The notes below the pieces were generated by a model. That model worked only from the letters and a program-made list of their open reading frames with translations, did no database searches and was not told the DNA's origin. Below, piece after piece: positions 17,928 through 29,600 of a stretch of 64,000 bases of DNA (its first letter is position 1; each line of letters starts with the position of its first letter). Source of the DNA: Bacteroidales bacterium. GTDB lineage: Bacteria > Bacteroidota > Bacteroidia > Bacteroidales > UBA932. The stretch lies in the NCBI GenBank assembly GCA_017548985.1, contig JAFYYW010000018.1, positions 62,001 through 126,000 of the forward strand. The letters run 5' to 3'. The translations under genes were made by a program, and so were the position numbers.

Positions 17928-19067
17928 CTATTTGAACAGCTTGGGAGCGAAGGTGTTAAGGTACAATCTCCAATTGGCCCAGGTGTGCCCGCCATCCGAG
18001 ACATAGAACTCGTGATCCAAACCTTGCTCAGTCAAAGTCTTGTCAAGTGCTTTTGAGCCCTCGAAAAGGAAGTCGGAGCTTCCGCAGGCGAGGAAATACA
18101 ATTTCACGCCAGCTTTCTTAAGAGCGGAGATCTGCTCTGGAGTAGCGCTTCCGGCGGCAGACAACGGGCAGATGTAATCGAACAGCTCAGGATAAAGGAT
18201 CGAGGCGGAGATGGTATGTCCGCCACCCATGGAAAGACCAGCGATCGCCCTGGAGGCCGGTTTCGGGATCGCCCTGAAATTCTTCTCAATGAATGGAACT
18301 ATCTCGGTGCAGAGGCTTCTGACATAAGCGTTCCTGAACTCTTCTGATCTCCAGTTGACGTTTGTCTTCTCCGGAATATTCAGGGTGCGGGCCGCCTGCT
18401 GGCCGGGATTGCCGTTCGGCATCACAACGATCATAGGTTCGGCCAGGCCTTTCTCAATCAGATTGTCAAGGATCTGGGCGGTTCTTCCCATCGATATCCA
18501 GGCCTCCTCGTCTCCGCCGGCTCCATGGAGCAGGTATAACACGGGATACTTTTTCTTGGGGTTGTTCTCATATCCGTAAGGGGTATAGACAGTGAGCCTG
18601 CGGCTGTATCCGAGGATATTGCTGTCGTACCACGGATGGCTGACGGTGCCGTGGGTCTTGGCCTCACCATAGTTGACCGTGCGTTCCCCGGGAACGGTAA
18701 GCATTGGTAGATAGCGGGTTCCGTCTCTTTGCACGAGCACGTTCTGAGGATCGTTGACGGCTACTCCGTCGACCACGAAGTTATAGGTGTAAATCTCAGG
18801 AGAAGGGAGAGGGATCTTCACGGACCAGACGTTCCCCTCGCCACGGGTCATGTCGATGGTGCCTCCGTAAGGGTTCGCCATCCAAGATCCGCTGAGTTTG
18901 ACCACTGTGGCGTAGTCGGCTTTGAGCCTGAAAGTGACACTGTCGCCCTGGATCTCAGGCGAGATGACCGGTCTTTGGTTGCCTCTAGAGAAATTAGCCA
19001 ACTCCTGGGCTTGCGCCGCCCCGGCTATCGCCAAGGCAAGCGCGATGGTTGAAAGAATACGTTTCAT
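17928..19067 (-). CDS. CE1-like esterase (feruloyl/acetyl esterase type) with N-terminal E-set domain
   Basis: A 379-residue secreted enzyme. A signal peptide (ends GAAQAQ) is followed by an immunoglobulin-like E-set/CBM48-type domain (residues of about 30-130, SGSWMANPYGG) and an alpha/beta hydrolase domain of the esterase D/CE1 type. The catalytic triad is visible: Ser279 in GLSMGGG, Asp332 in CGSSDFLFEG and His361 in GGHTWANWR. Such enzymes release ferulic or acetyl groups from arabinoxylan. It is the last clearly host gene before the prophage immunity region. Confidence 0.9.
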   Translation of the reverse strand: MKRILSTIALALAIAGAAQAQELANFSRGNQRPVISPEIQGDSVTFRLKADYATVVKLSGSWMANPYGGTIDMTRGEGNVWSVKIPLPSPEIYTYNFVVDGVAVNDPQNVLVQRDGTRYLPMLTVPGERTVNYGEAKTHGTVSHPWYDSNILGYSRRLTVYTPYGYENNPKKKYPVLYLLHGAGGDEEAWISMGRTAQILDNLIEKGLAEPMIVVMPNGNPGQQAARTLNIPEKTNVNWRSEEFRNAYVRSLCTEIVPFIEKNFRAIPKPASRAIAGLSMGGGHTISASILYPELFDYICPLSAAGSATPEQISALKKAGVKLYFLACGSSDFLFEGSKALDKTLTEQGLDHEFYVSDGGHTWANWRLYLNTFAPKLFK

Positions 19068-19126
19068 TATAAAATGGTTAGTGGTTAATCATCTTCTTTA
19101 ATCGTATTTAGTTAATTATCAATTGT

Positions 19127-19453
19127 TTACTCTTGGCTTGTGGTGTTAAAGTGACGGTTAAGTGACGGGTCTGTCAGTCTCTCTATGATGGAGAGCAGCC
19201 TGTCGACCTCTTTCCTCAGTCTCCTGTTCTCCTCTTTGAGGTCGCTTCTCTCCATCGTCCGCCCCGGTTCCAGGAGCAGGGAGGAGGTGTCCCACCCTTT
19301 GTCGTTGTCCATCATCTTCCGGAGGTTCTCCCCGGAGGGTCTGGTTATTCCCTTGGCCATCTTAGACACCGACCCCTCGGTTATGCCGAGGAATCTGGCA
19401 AGCTCCACCTGCCTCATATTATTATCTATAAGGAATTGCTTAATGTTCGCCAT
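19127..19453 (-). CDS. Small XRE-type DNA-binding protein with C-terminal coiled coil
   Basis: About 108 residues from ATG 19453 (a GTG at 19456 precedes it). The N-terminal helix-turn-helix reads RQVELARFLGITEGSVSKMAKG. The C-terminal part DLKEENRRLRKEVDRLLSIIERL is a leucine-rich coiled coil for dimerisation. It resembles small regulators found at the left edge of Bacteroidota prophages. It sits at the host/prophage border, downstream of the 87-residue gene and the CI-like repressor on the same strand, so the three probably form one immunity operon. Confidence 0.75.
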   Translation of the reverse strand: MANIKQFLIDNNMRQVELARFLGITEGSVSKMAKGITRPSGENLRKMMDNDKGWDTSSLLLEPGRTMERSDLKEENRRLRKEVDRLLSIIERLTDPSLNRHFNTTSQE

Positions 19454-19455
19454 CA

Positions 19456-19719
19456 CTATCTGGACAATATTTCAATTAACTTTTTGATAGCGGTTCTCTC
19501 ATTCACAAGGATCTCTCTTGGCCCAATATATCTAATCCAATATCTTAATGTCCGAGAAACCTTCGGAAAGGGGATAAATTCTATCCAACCTTCTTTATCA
19601 CTAAACGGAGTAGTTCTTCGGAATTCCCATACTTCACTATTTTCAACTACCTCTGCGAACCTATGAGGATTATCCTCACATAATCTCTGTAATTTGAAGA
19701 ACAAGCCAAACATTCCCAT
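19456..19719 (-). CDS. Small protein of unknown function in the immunity operon
   Basis: An 87-residue protein; it may start at 19719 or 19713. The C-terminal stretch WIEFIPFPKVSRTLRYWIRYIGPREIL and a following helix faintly resemble the C-terminal extension of WYL regulators, but this is weak and I do not name it. The gene lies between the CI-like repressor (2 bp) and the XRE protein, all leftward, suggesting a regulatory or superinfection-immunity role. Confidence 0.55.
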   Translation of the reverse strand: MGMFGLFFKLQRLCEDNPHRFAEVVENSEVWEFRRTTPFSDKEGWIEFIPFPKVSRTLRYWIRYIGPREILVNERTAIKKLIEILSR

Positions 19720-19721
19720 AG

Positions 19722-20363
19722 TTACTTAATCTTTATTGGGTTGCTAAATTTCTTGATCACGCACCCCAGAACGAGGTCAAGATGCCGTATTGCCTCCTTC
19801 GGTATACGGAAGGGGGCATGTATGAGCCTGCCATCGGGGTATGTCTCACGATTGGTCGAATAGGCAATGATGCAGTCGCCATCATCCTGGAGCTGTTTGG
19901 TCACCCTGAACTCATCGGTCTCTATAACGTAGTTTTCCCCGTTAATGAGAAGTCTCGGATCATGTACCCTCTTGAGTGCGAGTATGCACCCAGAGGGGTA
20001 CTCCACCATACTGTCCCCATAGTGGTGGATGGCTGATGTGGCGCAGGGGAACCAGTCCCCGGCGTCTATCCATTCGGTCACCCTCGCATTGTCATCCACG
20101 TTGGCGACCATGTCGTTGTGGCCCCCGATAGTCTGTGCATCATCATAGAGGGGAATCTTATTAGGCTTTTCAACCGCCTTTTCTTTCAAAGCGGATACAT
20201 CCCATTCCATCCTATTAAGCAGGAGTTTGCTTAATTGATGCTCCGGGATATCCCTTTTCCCGGTCTCGATCTGGGAAACGAAGGGTATCGAGACTCCAAG
20301 AAAGCTCGCTAAATCATCTTGGGACAAATTATTGTCCTTTCTAAACTTCTTCAAATCAATCAT
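19722..20363 (-). CDS. Prophage LexA/CI-like repressor (XRE + S24 peptidase)
   Basis: A 213-residue repressor. An N-terminal XRE helix-turn-helix (LSQDDLASFLGVSIPFVSQIETGKRDIP) is followed by an S24 self-cleavage domain with catalytic Ser in HHYGDSMVEYPSG and Lys in EFRVTKQLQ. It should maintain lysogeny and be inactivated by RecA-induced self-cleavage or by an antirepressor such as the one at 35412-36203. It is divergent from the Cro-like gene across a 131-bp region with candidate operators. Confidence 0.88.
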   Translation of the reverse strand: MIDLKKFRKDNNLSQDDLASFLGVSIPFVSQIETGKRDIPEHQLSKLLLNRMEWDVSALKEKAVEKPNKIPLYDDAQTIGGHNDMVANVDDNARVTEWIDAGDWFPCATSAIHHYGDSMVEYPSGCILALKRVHDPRLLINGENYVIETDEFRVTKQLQDDGDCIIAYSTNRETYPDGRLIHAPFRIPKEAIRHLDLVLGCVIKKFSNPIKIK

Positions 20364-20494
20364 ATAGCATAAATTGCTTAAAAAAGGTTAAAAAATTTAA
20401 CGAAATTCTTGCTTTATTAACTTAAATTGCTTTACTTTGCAGGTGTAAACGACGACATAACGCAAAATCAACATCGTTTACAAAAACCGCAAGT
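20364..20494. promoter_or_regulatory. Repressor/Cro divergent control region with candidate operators
   Basis: Three symmetrical or repeated elements are visible. GTTAAA-aaa-TTTAAC is a perfect inverted repeat at 20387-20401. AAATTGCTT is directly repeated at 20371-20379 and 20424-20432. GTAAACGA (20445-20452) and TCGTTTAC (20474-20481) form an 8-bp inverted repeat around the expected transcription start of the Cro-like gene. A rightward promoter-like TTGC-N19-TTACTTTG runs from 20409 to 20439. Which elements bind CI or Cro cannot be told from sequence. Confidence 0.55.
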
Positions 20495-20677
20495 ATGCAA
20501 ATGTCAGAAAAAAATTCCATTGATGCAAGAAGTTTCCCGGAAATCTGGGCAACTCTCACAGACGGTAAACGAGGGGATCTCATTTACGAACTGATAAAAG
20601 CCAAGTGCTGCACAACGCGGCAGGCGGTATACAATTGGGCCAATGAAGTCAGGACACCAAGCAGCCGGCGCAGATAA
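20495..20677 (+). CDS. Cro-like small DNA-binding protein, apparently truncated at its 3' end
   Basis: A 60-residue product (ATG 20495 or 20501). FPEIWATLTDGKRGDLIYELIKA followed by TTRQAVYNWAN looks like the helix-turn-helix of small Cro-type proteins divergent from phage repressors. The protein stops after NEVRTPSSRRR, where I would expect further helices. In the overlapping frame the codons at 20647-20685 read naturally into the giant gene (KQPAQITEEMALQGN), so the two genes seem to have been joined within 20647-20677. If so, both the Cro C-terminus and the N-terminus of the giant protein are lost. See findings. Confidence 0.55.
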   Translation: MQMSEKNSIDARSFPEIWATLTDGKRGDLIYELIKAKCCTTRQAVYNWANEVRTPSSRRR

Positions 20678-20685
20678 CTGAAGAG

Positions 20686-23600
20686 ATGGCTCTTCAGGGC
20701 AATCTTGCCGAGGTTATGGCGAAATTGGAGACTCCCCAGAAAGAGGCCGTGGCTGAAGAGGGTGAGATGGCGGCGACGCAGGAGCAGGATGGCACTCTGC
20801 GGGACTTCCGCGGCAATCCGATCCCGCTCAAGGAGGACGGGACGGTCAATCAGCAAGCTCTCTGGAACAACGACCCTGAGGCATGGGCAAAATGGAATGA
20901 CACACAGAGGCAGGATGGGGGCGCGAACAGCCGTGGTTACATAGCCAAGGCCGTAAAGAAACTCCAGGGAGATGCCAAGGCCATCCAAAAGCAGATAGCC
21001 AAGGAGCTTGACTTTGACAAGATTGAGCAGCTTGAAGGCCAGCTTGCCGGAGTCAATGACAGGATAACCCAACTCAATACCATCGAGGCCAACTATGCCG
21101 CTGCAGAGGCCGCACAGAAGGCTGAAGCAAAGGCGGCAGAAGAGACTGCCAAGGCAGTCGAGGCTCCCGTGGAGGAGACTCCTGCTCCTGTAGCGCCTGT
21201 GGCGGAGGAAACTCCTACACAAGAGGAAGTACAAGCCACACCGGAGCAAGTGGAAGCGGCAAGAATCCAAGCATTAAAGGACAGAATCAAGACATGGGAA
21301 GAGAGGACAGGAGTCAAGATTAATGCTCTTGAATCCCGTGAACAGGTGACCAACAAACAGGCAGCCCAGGCCATTGACGAGGGCAAACCCGTCACCGGAT
21401 GGTTCGAGCCTAACACCGGGAGCGTGGTTATCTATCTGCCCAACATCATTGATGAAGCGGAGATAGACCGGACATACATGCATGAGGCGGTCTCTCACAA
21501 GGGACTGAAAGAACTGCTTGGGGACGAGGGATGGAACACCCTTATGGACTCCGTATGGAACACCCTCATGACCGAGAAGGACAAGGCGGATTATCTTGCC
21601 TACAACAGTCATCTCAAAGGTTCAGAGGAATATCTGCGCCGGGCAGCTGCCGATGAGTACGTTGCCCATTTTGCGGAAACCGTCAACGCCGAGAACGCCG
21701 GAGCATGGCAGAAGTTCGTTGAGATGGTCAAGGAGATCCTGCTCAAGCTCGGCATGGATGTCAAGATCACCAATGAGGACTTGAGCAATCTCCTCCAGGC
21801 ATCCCTCGCCAACTACGAGAGGATACAGGCAGAGAGAAGGGCAATAGATATCGCAATCGGAAACTCTTCCCCGGCATTATCCCAAGAAGTAGCACTTGGG
21901 CTTCTGGCTAATATGGAGGCCATGGCCGAACAAGACCCTAACATAGTTTTCTCCGAAGAAGCATGGGAAAGGCAATTTCCGAATAACCGTGTGAACACCC
22001 CTATCGGTCAGGTGAAATTGGGAGAGAACCAAAAAACCAAACTGAACAAAAAAAAGAGAGAGGGACAGTTTGGGTTGATTAAGCCTACACTTGAGAATCC
22101 GGACATTATTCTTTACAAAGAAGACGCTCTCCCCCCTGCAGGTGCGGAAAGGGTCGGTAAACTACTATTCATCAAGACTTTCATCGGAGAGGGTGGGGAA
22201 AAGAGAATAAACTTTGAAAGTGTTACTATAAGGCGAGACAATCTTGAAATATCTATCAGCAGCCATATTGCGGAAAGGAATGTAATTCTTAAAGAACTGC
22301 AAGAGAATAATGTTGTTTATACGAGAAAAGCATTACTCTCCAACAGCTCTGAAGGGTACTTAACTGAACAGAATGATTCTGTGCCGGACCTTGTTCCTAC
22401 GCAAGAGAGTAATGCTTCTTCTGAAAGCAAAGATAGTGAAATTTCCGGAGAAACAAGAACTTCCGAGGAAAATAATCTCACAAATGCACAGAAAGGAGCG
22501 ATAGATTTCGTCAACGGAGACGGCTCGGTCTTCCGCATCGCCCGTCTGGACAACAACGGAATCGCCGCCAACAATGATGAGGTAAGGTTCTCTGTCCGCT
22601 ATGTCCCGACAAGCAAGGAGATAGAGAGCATCGCCAAGGATATTGCCGCCCAGGTGAGAATCAGCAAGGCCGAGGCCAAGAGGTGGATCAAGAGCGAGAC
22701 CTCTCTCGCCGCCATCATCACCGGAGACTCCGCTATCCTGGACTACGAGGGTGATGACCGTTACAAAGCAATCAAGCAGGACTCCGACTATCCACAGGGA
22801 ACAGTTGACTTCAACAACATATGTCGCAAGAGACTTGCCTTCACCAACATGTACCAGAGGGTGCAGAAGGCTTTCCCGAATACCATCATCACGGGAGAGG
22901 ATCTTGCCGCTATCCGCAACATAATGAAGGAACACGGGCTGACCGTGGCTTGCGGATTGTGCTATGTGGAAGACCGTAGACAGTTGCTCGGAGAGATAGC
23001 CAAGGACTTCATTGACAATGTCAACAGTGACTTTGAGATATACGTCTCAAGGGGAGGCGAGACCAAGAGGAAGAACGCCGAGAAGTTCCGTTCTCTGATA
23101 GGCGAGGACAAGAAGGCCGACCTTTCTATCTATGACCTCATAACCCTTGACGGCTCTACCCGACTCCAGAGGGAGCATCCCGGTCTTTATCAGGCATTCC
23201 AAGCCTTCAACAATGCCAGAGGTCAGCAGTCGGGCAATCTCTTCCAGGGATATGCCGAGTACAAGCGAGAGATCCTCAAGTGGAACAAGAAGAAGGTCAA
23301 GAGTGTCAACGATCAGGGAGGTTTGAGAATCTTCTCCTATTCCGACTTTGAAGCGCATCATCTCATCGACCTTGTCCAGATTATTCAGGACTGCGCCCGC
23401 AAGGGGGTCAAAATTCAGGGTTACACCAAAGTCCCCGCTTTCGCAAGGGCTATCGCAGAGACCGGAATCAAACTCAACAGGTCTCTCATACCTTTGGGAG
23501 ACACGGGCATGGTGGACGGCAAACTGGCCTATGACCCCGTGGAGGGAATTGATGTCAATGACCCCGACTTCCTCCCGTCAAACGACAATGTCGGTAACAT

Positions 23601-26600
23601 CCTCATCGGAATCAATGACGAGCAGATAAGGCTCGCCATGGCCGATCCGTTCGTGCATTATATCATCCCTTACCATTCCAACCAGAAGGATATCCTTCGT
23701 AGCCTCAAGCAGACTGGCAAGTGGACGAACTACAAACTGTCCCAGAACGACAGGGATGCAAGCGGCAAGACCGTGAAGAACATCAACATCTATACGGAGG
23801 TTCTCGATGCTGCGGAGAAGGAAGGCAACCCTATCAAGACCGACAGGGAGTTCACGGAGAAGTTCCTTGCTGTCTGCAAGGAGAAAGGTTATACTCCGAG
23901 GTTCGCCCAGTTCCTTGACAAGAACGAGGCGGGAGAGTATGTTTATACCCCCGGATACTACAAGTTCCTCCTTGACTTCAAACTCTTCGACGAGAATGGC
24001 AATCTGCTTCCGCAGGAGCCGGTCAAGGCTATTTTCGACGATGAGTTCAACGCCAAGATACTCAATGACTATGTTGCCGATGAAAAGGCCAAGTATGGTG
24101 AGAACCTTGACGATGTCTACAATGAGATAGTTGACAAGCTCGGACTTGAGAAGAGGGAGCCGGATGTCAGGTTCAGGAAGGTCAATGCCAACCAGAAGCA
24201 ACCCGTATCCGAAGCCCTTGAGCCAGTGGTGACTGAAGAGGACGCCATGTTCCGTCTTTCCAAGAACAACAGGCAGACTGTCGAGTCCTGGATAGGCAAG
24301 AGGGAAGACCTGTCCGATGAGCAGAAGGGAGAGGTCGTTGACTACATCGACAAACTGGATGATGCCAAGACCCAGCTCGCCACCGCCAAGTGGTTCGCCA
24401 ATGGGACGATCCGTATCCCGGAGGACATGAAGAAGGTTCAGCAGGCAATCTCCGTGGCTGGCAAGGCCAAGGTAGATCCCCTGCGTTACAACTCCCCTAT
24501 GGAACTGCTTGATGCCCATGCTGACTTCAAGCCGTCAGAGGAGAGAATCAATCCTGACGAGGTTTCCACACTCCATCGTGCTGCCGAGTATCCTGAAGGA
24601 ATCGTGGTCTATGATGTGGACGGAACGGAGGAGAGCCGCAAGAACATGCGTGAAATCATCAACACGCACTATGGCAAGGATGCATCCCCTTGGTGCCTGC
24701 TTCAGGGTGACGGCAAGGGTAACCTTACTCCCGACTCCAAGAGATACTGGAAGCATTACAGCGCCTATCCGAAGCAGGTGGCGTTCAAGGACGGCAAGTT
24801 GCTTGCCTTCTCCGCCAACGACAAGAAGACAAGGCTTTGGTGGGATCGCAAGGATGAATCCCACTACGGCATCCCTGTCACCCAGAAGATTGAGGGAGAC
24901 GAGCTCGGCAGGAGCGCCAGCTTCATCATCGAGGATGGCCAGTTGGTCAAGGAGCCGGGGTCGCATCTCTTCAAGGGTAACAGGCAAAACGGTCTCTATG
25001 AGGAGTGGAGTTCTGACGGAAACACCATCATTGAGAGAACGAGCTACAAGGACGGCCAGGAGGAAGGGCTGACCGAGGCTTGGTATCCTAACAACGGTCA
25101 GATGCAGAGGAGAACCACCATGAAGAACGGCAACTATGTTGGCCGTTATGAGGCTTGGTTTGACAATGGGCAGAAGCAAGTGGATATGACTCTGACCGAG
25201 GAGGGTTTCAATGACGGGGAGAGGAAGGCTTGGTGGAAGAACGGTAATCCTCGTTCCGAAGGAAGGTACAAGAGCGGCAAGCGAGTCGGAGAACACAAGC
25301 AATGGGACGAGGAAGGGAATCTTGAATCCGTCCAGATTTATAGCGAGGACGGAGATTACCTTGGATTCGAGGAACACGGAGAATGGGGAATTGAAAGAAG
25401 GGTGACCTTCACCGAAGACGGTGGACAGGAAGAGACGAGGTATGCCAGAAGTGGCCGTGTCATGAGTGTTGAAAGGACAAACGGCAAGGGTCGTTTCAAC
25501 GGGCTGCAGGAGATGAACTTCATAGATGGCACACCCCATGTGAGGGCGAACTACTCCGATGGCGTTTTGGATGGTGTCAGGGAGGTCTACTTCCCTAATG
25601 GGAATATCCAGGCGAGAGGCGAGTACAAGGACGGCATAAGAGAGGGAATCCACGAGATTTACAACCGGGATGGTGACCTTATCTTGAGGAACGAGTACCA
25701 CAATGATGAGATAGTCCGTGCGTTGCCTCTGGACGAGTCCGGGGTTATGTTCCGCAAGGCGTTCGACTCCGCCAATGAGGAGCTTGAGGGCGAGCGGGTG
25801 TCCGTGGACAACCCCGACCTGATGCGGGAGTACGGCCTGTCCAACGTCACCATGACAAAGAAGGGCGATCTCGTCACCCTCAACAAGGTGGTCGTGGCCG
25901 AGAAGAAGAAGGGCAACGGGACGAGGTTCATGACCGACCTAACATCCGAGGCCGACAACAACGGCTGGACTCTGGCTCTGACTCCCGATGACTCCTTCGG
26001 GGCTACATCGGTCGGCAGGCTGAAGAAATTCTACAAGAGGTTCGGCTTCAAGGAGAACAAGGGCAGGAACGCCGACTTGACCGTCAACGAGAGCATGATC
26101 CGCCAGCCTGAGGCTCCCCGTTTCCGTCTGAGCAACAGGGAGGAGATGGACAGGGAATACATGGCCGCCGTCGAGGCGGGTGACATGGGCACCGCCCAAA
26201 GGATGGTTGACGAGGCCGCCGAGGCCGCCGGATACACCATCCGTGGCTATCACGGCACGACCCACGACTTCACCATCTTTGACAGGAGCAAGGGTAACGC
26301 CGAAGGCAACTGGGGTAAGGGATTCTACTTCACCAACAATGAGGACGATGCCGAAGCCAACTATTCTGGCGAAGGCCCCGACCTAGCAAATAGGATTGAG
26401 CATCTCGCAGAGCAGATGGAGTGGATGGACGGCTATGAGGATATGGACTACGACCAAAGGGTCGAGGAGGCGAGAAAGCAACTGTCGGGTGGAAATCCCC
26501 ATGTAATTACCGCTGCAATTCGGATGGAGAATCCAGTGGTCTTTGACTCCCATTATGGTTCGGATGAGACCTTCTTCGATTACAATAGTGGCTATAATGA

Positions 26601-29600
26601 AGAGACGGATGAGTATGAGGACGAGCCATCAGGCAAGCTGGTGGATTTCGTGGAGGCGTGGAATGATGTTCTTTATGACTTTGATTATCAGAATGTTTCT
26701 CCTGATCAAATTCTTGAATATGCTGACTATGATGGTTTGACTGCGTCTCAACTGGAGAATAAGGCGAGGGAGATTATTGATAGCGTAGGAGGGATAATGA
26801 CTCTTGATGGGGAATATGCCTCAGGAGAGTTCCTTCGTCAAGTCTTTGAGCGGATGGGATTTGACGGCATTGTGGACAACAATGTCAACATTAAGTTTGG
26901 AACGCAAAGAAAGTATGGACGGGCGATGGAAGGGATGGATTACGGCACTACCCATGTGATCGCCTTCAACCCCGGCCAGATCAAGCAGACCGACCCCGTC
27001 ACCTATGATGACGAGGGCAAGGTTATCCCCCTGTCCAAGAGGTTCGACACATCGAACGAGGATATCCGTTTCCGCAAGGCCAACCAGACCCAGAACGGGT
27101 TCATCTCCAACGCCGAGGCGGCGCTTGACCGTGTCAAGATGGACAAGGCCACACCGGAGCAGTGGATCAAGATGCTGGAGAAGGAAGGCGGGATGAAGTC
27201 CGGAGAGGACAAGTGGCTTGGACTATCCGACTGGCTGAAGGCATCCGACAAGAAGACTCTGACCAAGGATGAGATCGCTGACTTCATCGGGGAGAACAGG
27301 ATACAGATTGAGGAGCAGGCGTATTCCGAGAATGTTGACCTGTGGCAGATGGCCAAAGATGATATAAAGGAAAGGATAGGGAAAGGGAGAGATCTCAACG
27401 AGTTGCAGGATGAGATAAATGAGATCATTGAATCTGATGAATACATCGGCCTTGCCGGTCATGTGATTGATGATGGGCTCATTATTGATGTGATGTCAGA
27501 CCGTTACGGGGATGACTTCAGAATGGGATATGATGTCTTCGACGGCAAGATAGATTATAGTATCGATCCCGACGCGATTGATGAGTATGAGTTCCGCGAC
27601 AAGCCTGGCACAAGGGCGATAAATGGCACCAGGCTAACCTATACCACGGCCGGCCTTGACAACAAGGCGGAGATCGCCCTCACTGTCCCGACCATAGAGC
27701 CTTGGAATGGGAGTGACCAGATCCATTTCGGCGATGCCGGGGAAGGTCGTGCAGTTGCGTGGATACGATTCGGGGATGCGATATCCGTGGAAACCGAAGA
27801 AAGTGGAGAGGAGCGGCCGAAGGAGGAAGAGTTGACCCCCGAACAGAGGGCGAGACTCGATTCGCTTGAGGAGCAGGTGAGAAAAGCCGGGCAGATTGCT
27901 CAGGAGGCGAGAAACCAGTCCGAATGGGATGTGGCCGAGGCCGCCATGAGAGAGGCGCAGGCGGAGCGTGACGCCTATAAGGAGGAACTCGGAATGAACA
28001 ACAGGCCGGCCCGTAGAACACCATCCGGGCGCGGGAGTAAAGTACTCGTCATCGATGAGATTCAGTCCAAGAGACACCAGGAAGGAAGGGAGTCGGGCTA
28101 TTCCGGTTCTCCGGAACAAAAGAAGGTATTAGCCCAATTCGATGCTGCAAAGAAGGAATATGATGATTATTTGAGATCCCTGTGGGGAGATGAATATCGT
28201 GATGGGGCAGTCAGCAAGAAGTACCTTGATTCTCATCCCCTTACTCTTGAGCAGGAGACAAAGATGACGGAATTAGGGAACAAGGCACGTCAAGCCAGAG
28301 AGAGATATCTTGAATCTTCCTCATCTGGTGGTACTATCCCCGCCGCTCCCTTCGAGAAAAACTGGCACGAGCTTGCGATGAAGCGTATGCTCCGCTATGC
28401 CGCCGAGAACGGATACGACAAGATTGCCTGGACTACTGGAGACCAGCAGGCTGACAGGTACAATTTGGCCAATGTCATTCATGGAATTCGGGTCGTAGAA
28501 GCACCTGGAGGAAACTATAGTATTATAACCGAATCTCGTGACGGAACTGAGCAGGAGACCTTCTATGATGTCCCGAAGGAGAAACTACAGGACTATGTCG
28601 GCAAGGAATTGGCCGTGAGGATTGTCAACGGAGAGAACAGGGTAGATGCCGGTAACGGAAAGACGGAGCAGATATTCCGTGGTCTTGACCTCAAGGTCGG
28701 TGGCGAAGGTATGAAGGGTTTCTACGACGACATCCTCCCCCGTTTCATGAACAAGTACGGCAAGAAGTGGGGAGTGAAGGTCGGGACGGTTGAGCTCCAG
28801 CATGTCTACGACGAGCTCGGCCATCCGCTTGTCATGCACTCCGTTGACGTGACCCCGGAGATGAGGGAGTCCGTGATGGAGGGACAGGTGATGTTCAGGA
28901 AGGGAGAGGCCAAGACCGAGGGCGGTGAGACCATCTCCTACGAATCAATGGGAGGACTCCCTGATGGATCAAGGAGAACATCTCTCGTTGAGCGGACATA
29001 CAGGAAGACAGGCGCTTTCTCATTCACTGGTAAGGATAAGATAGAGAGTGCGGCTGATGTGGCCTATATCTTCAAGGAACTGGAGACATCCGCTACCGAG
29101 AATTCCTTCATCGTGTTTGTCAAGGACGGCAAACCCACTATCCTGCATACCGGTATTGGGACAATCAGCTCAACGACCATTGATTCCGCCCCGATGGTGG
29201 CCGGTATGAAGGACTTCGCTCCTGATGAGATCTATATGGTTCATAACCATCCATCCGGCAGAGTGGAGGCATCCCAGGCCGACTGGAAGGAACTTGAGCG
29301 GCTTCAGAAGATAGCCGGCGAAACCCTTGTGAAAGGAGTGATAATTGACACTGTCTCCGGGGAATACGGAATCTTTGACTCCGAGTTTGGAGGCACTCTC
29401 GCCCTCACCGACGAGAGGAAGCATGACGAGTCGGAGAACGTCCCCCTTGAGGTCTTGACATTTGACAAGATGGTCTTCTCGCCAGAGTATAGAGAGGAGA
29501 TCAGGGGAAGGAGGATGACCAGCGCAGGGGAGGTTGCCGCTTATCTGTCCGCACACCGTCTCGGAGAAGGCAGCAAGATTGGCGCTTTGCTGGTCGACAG

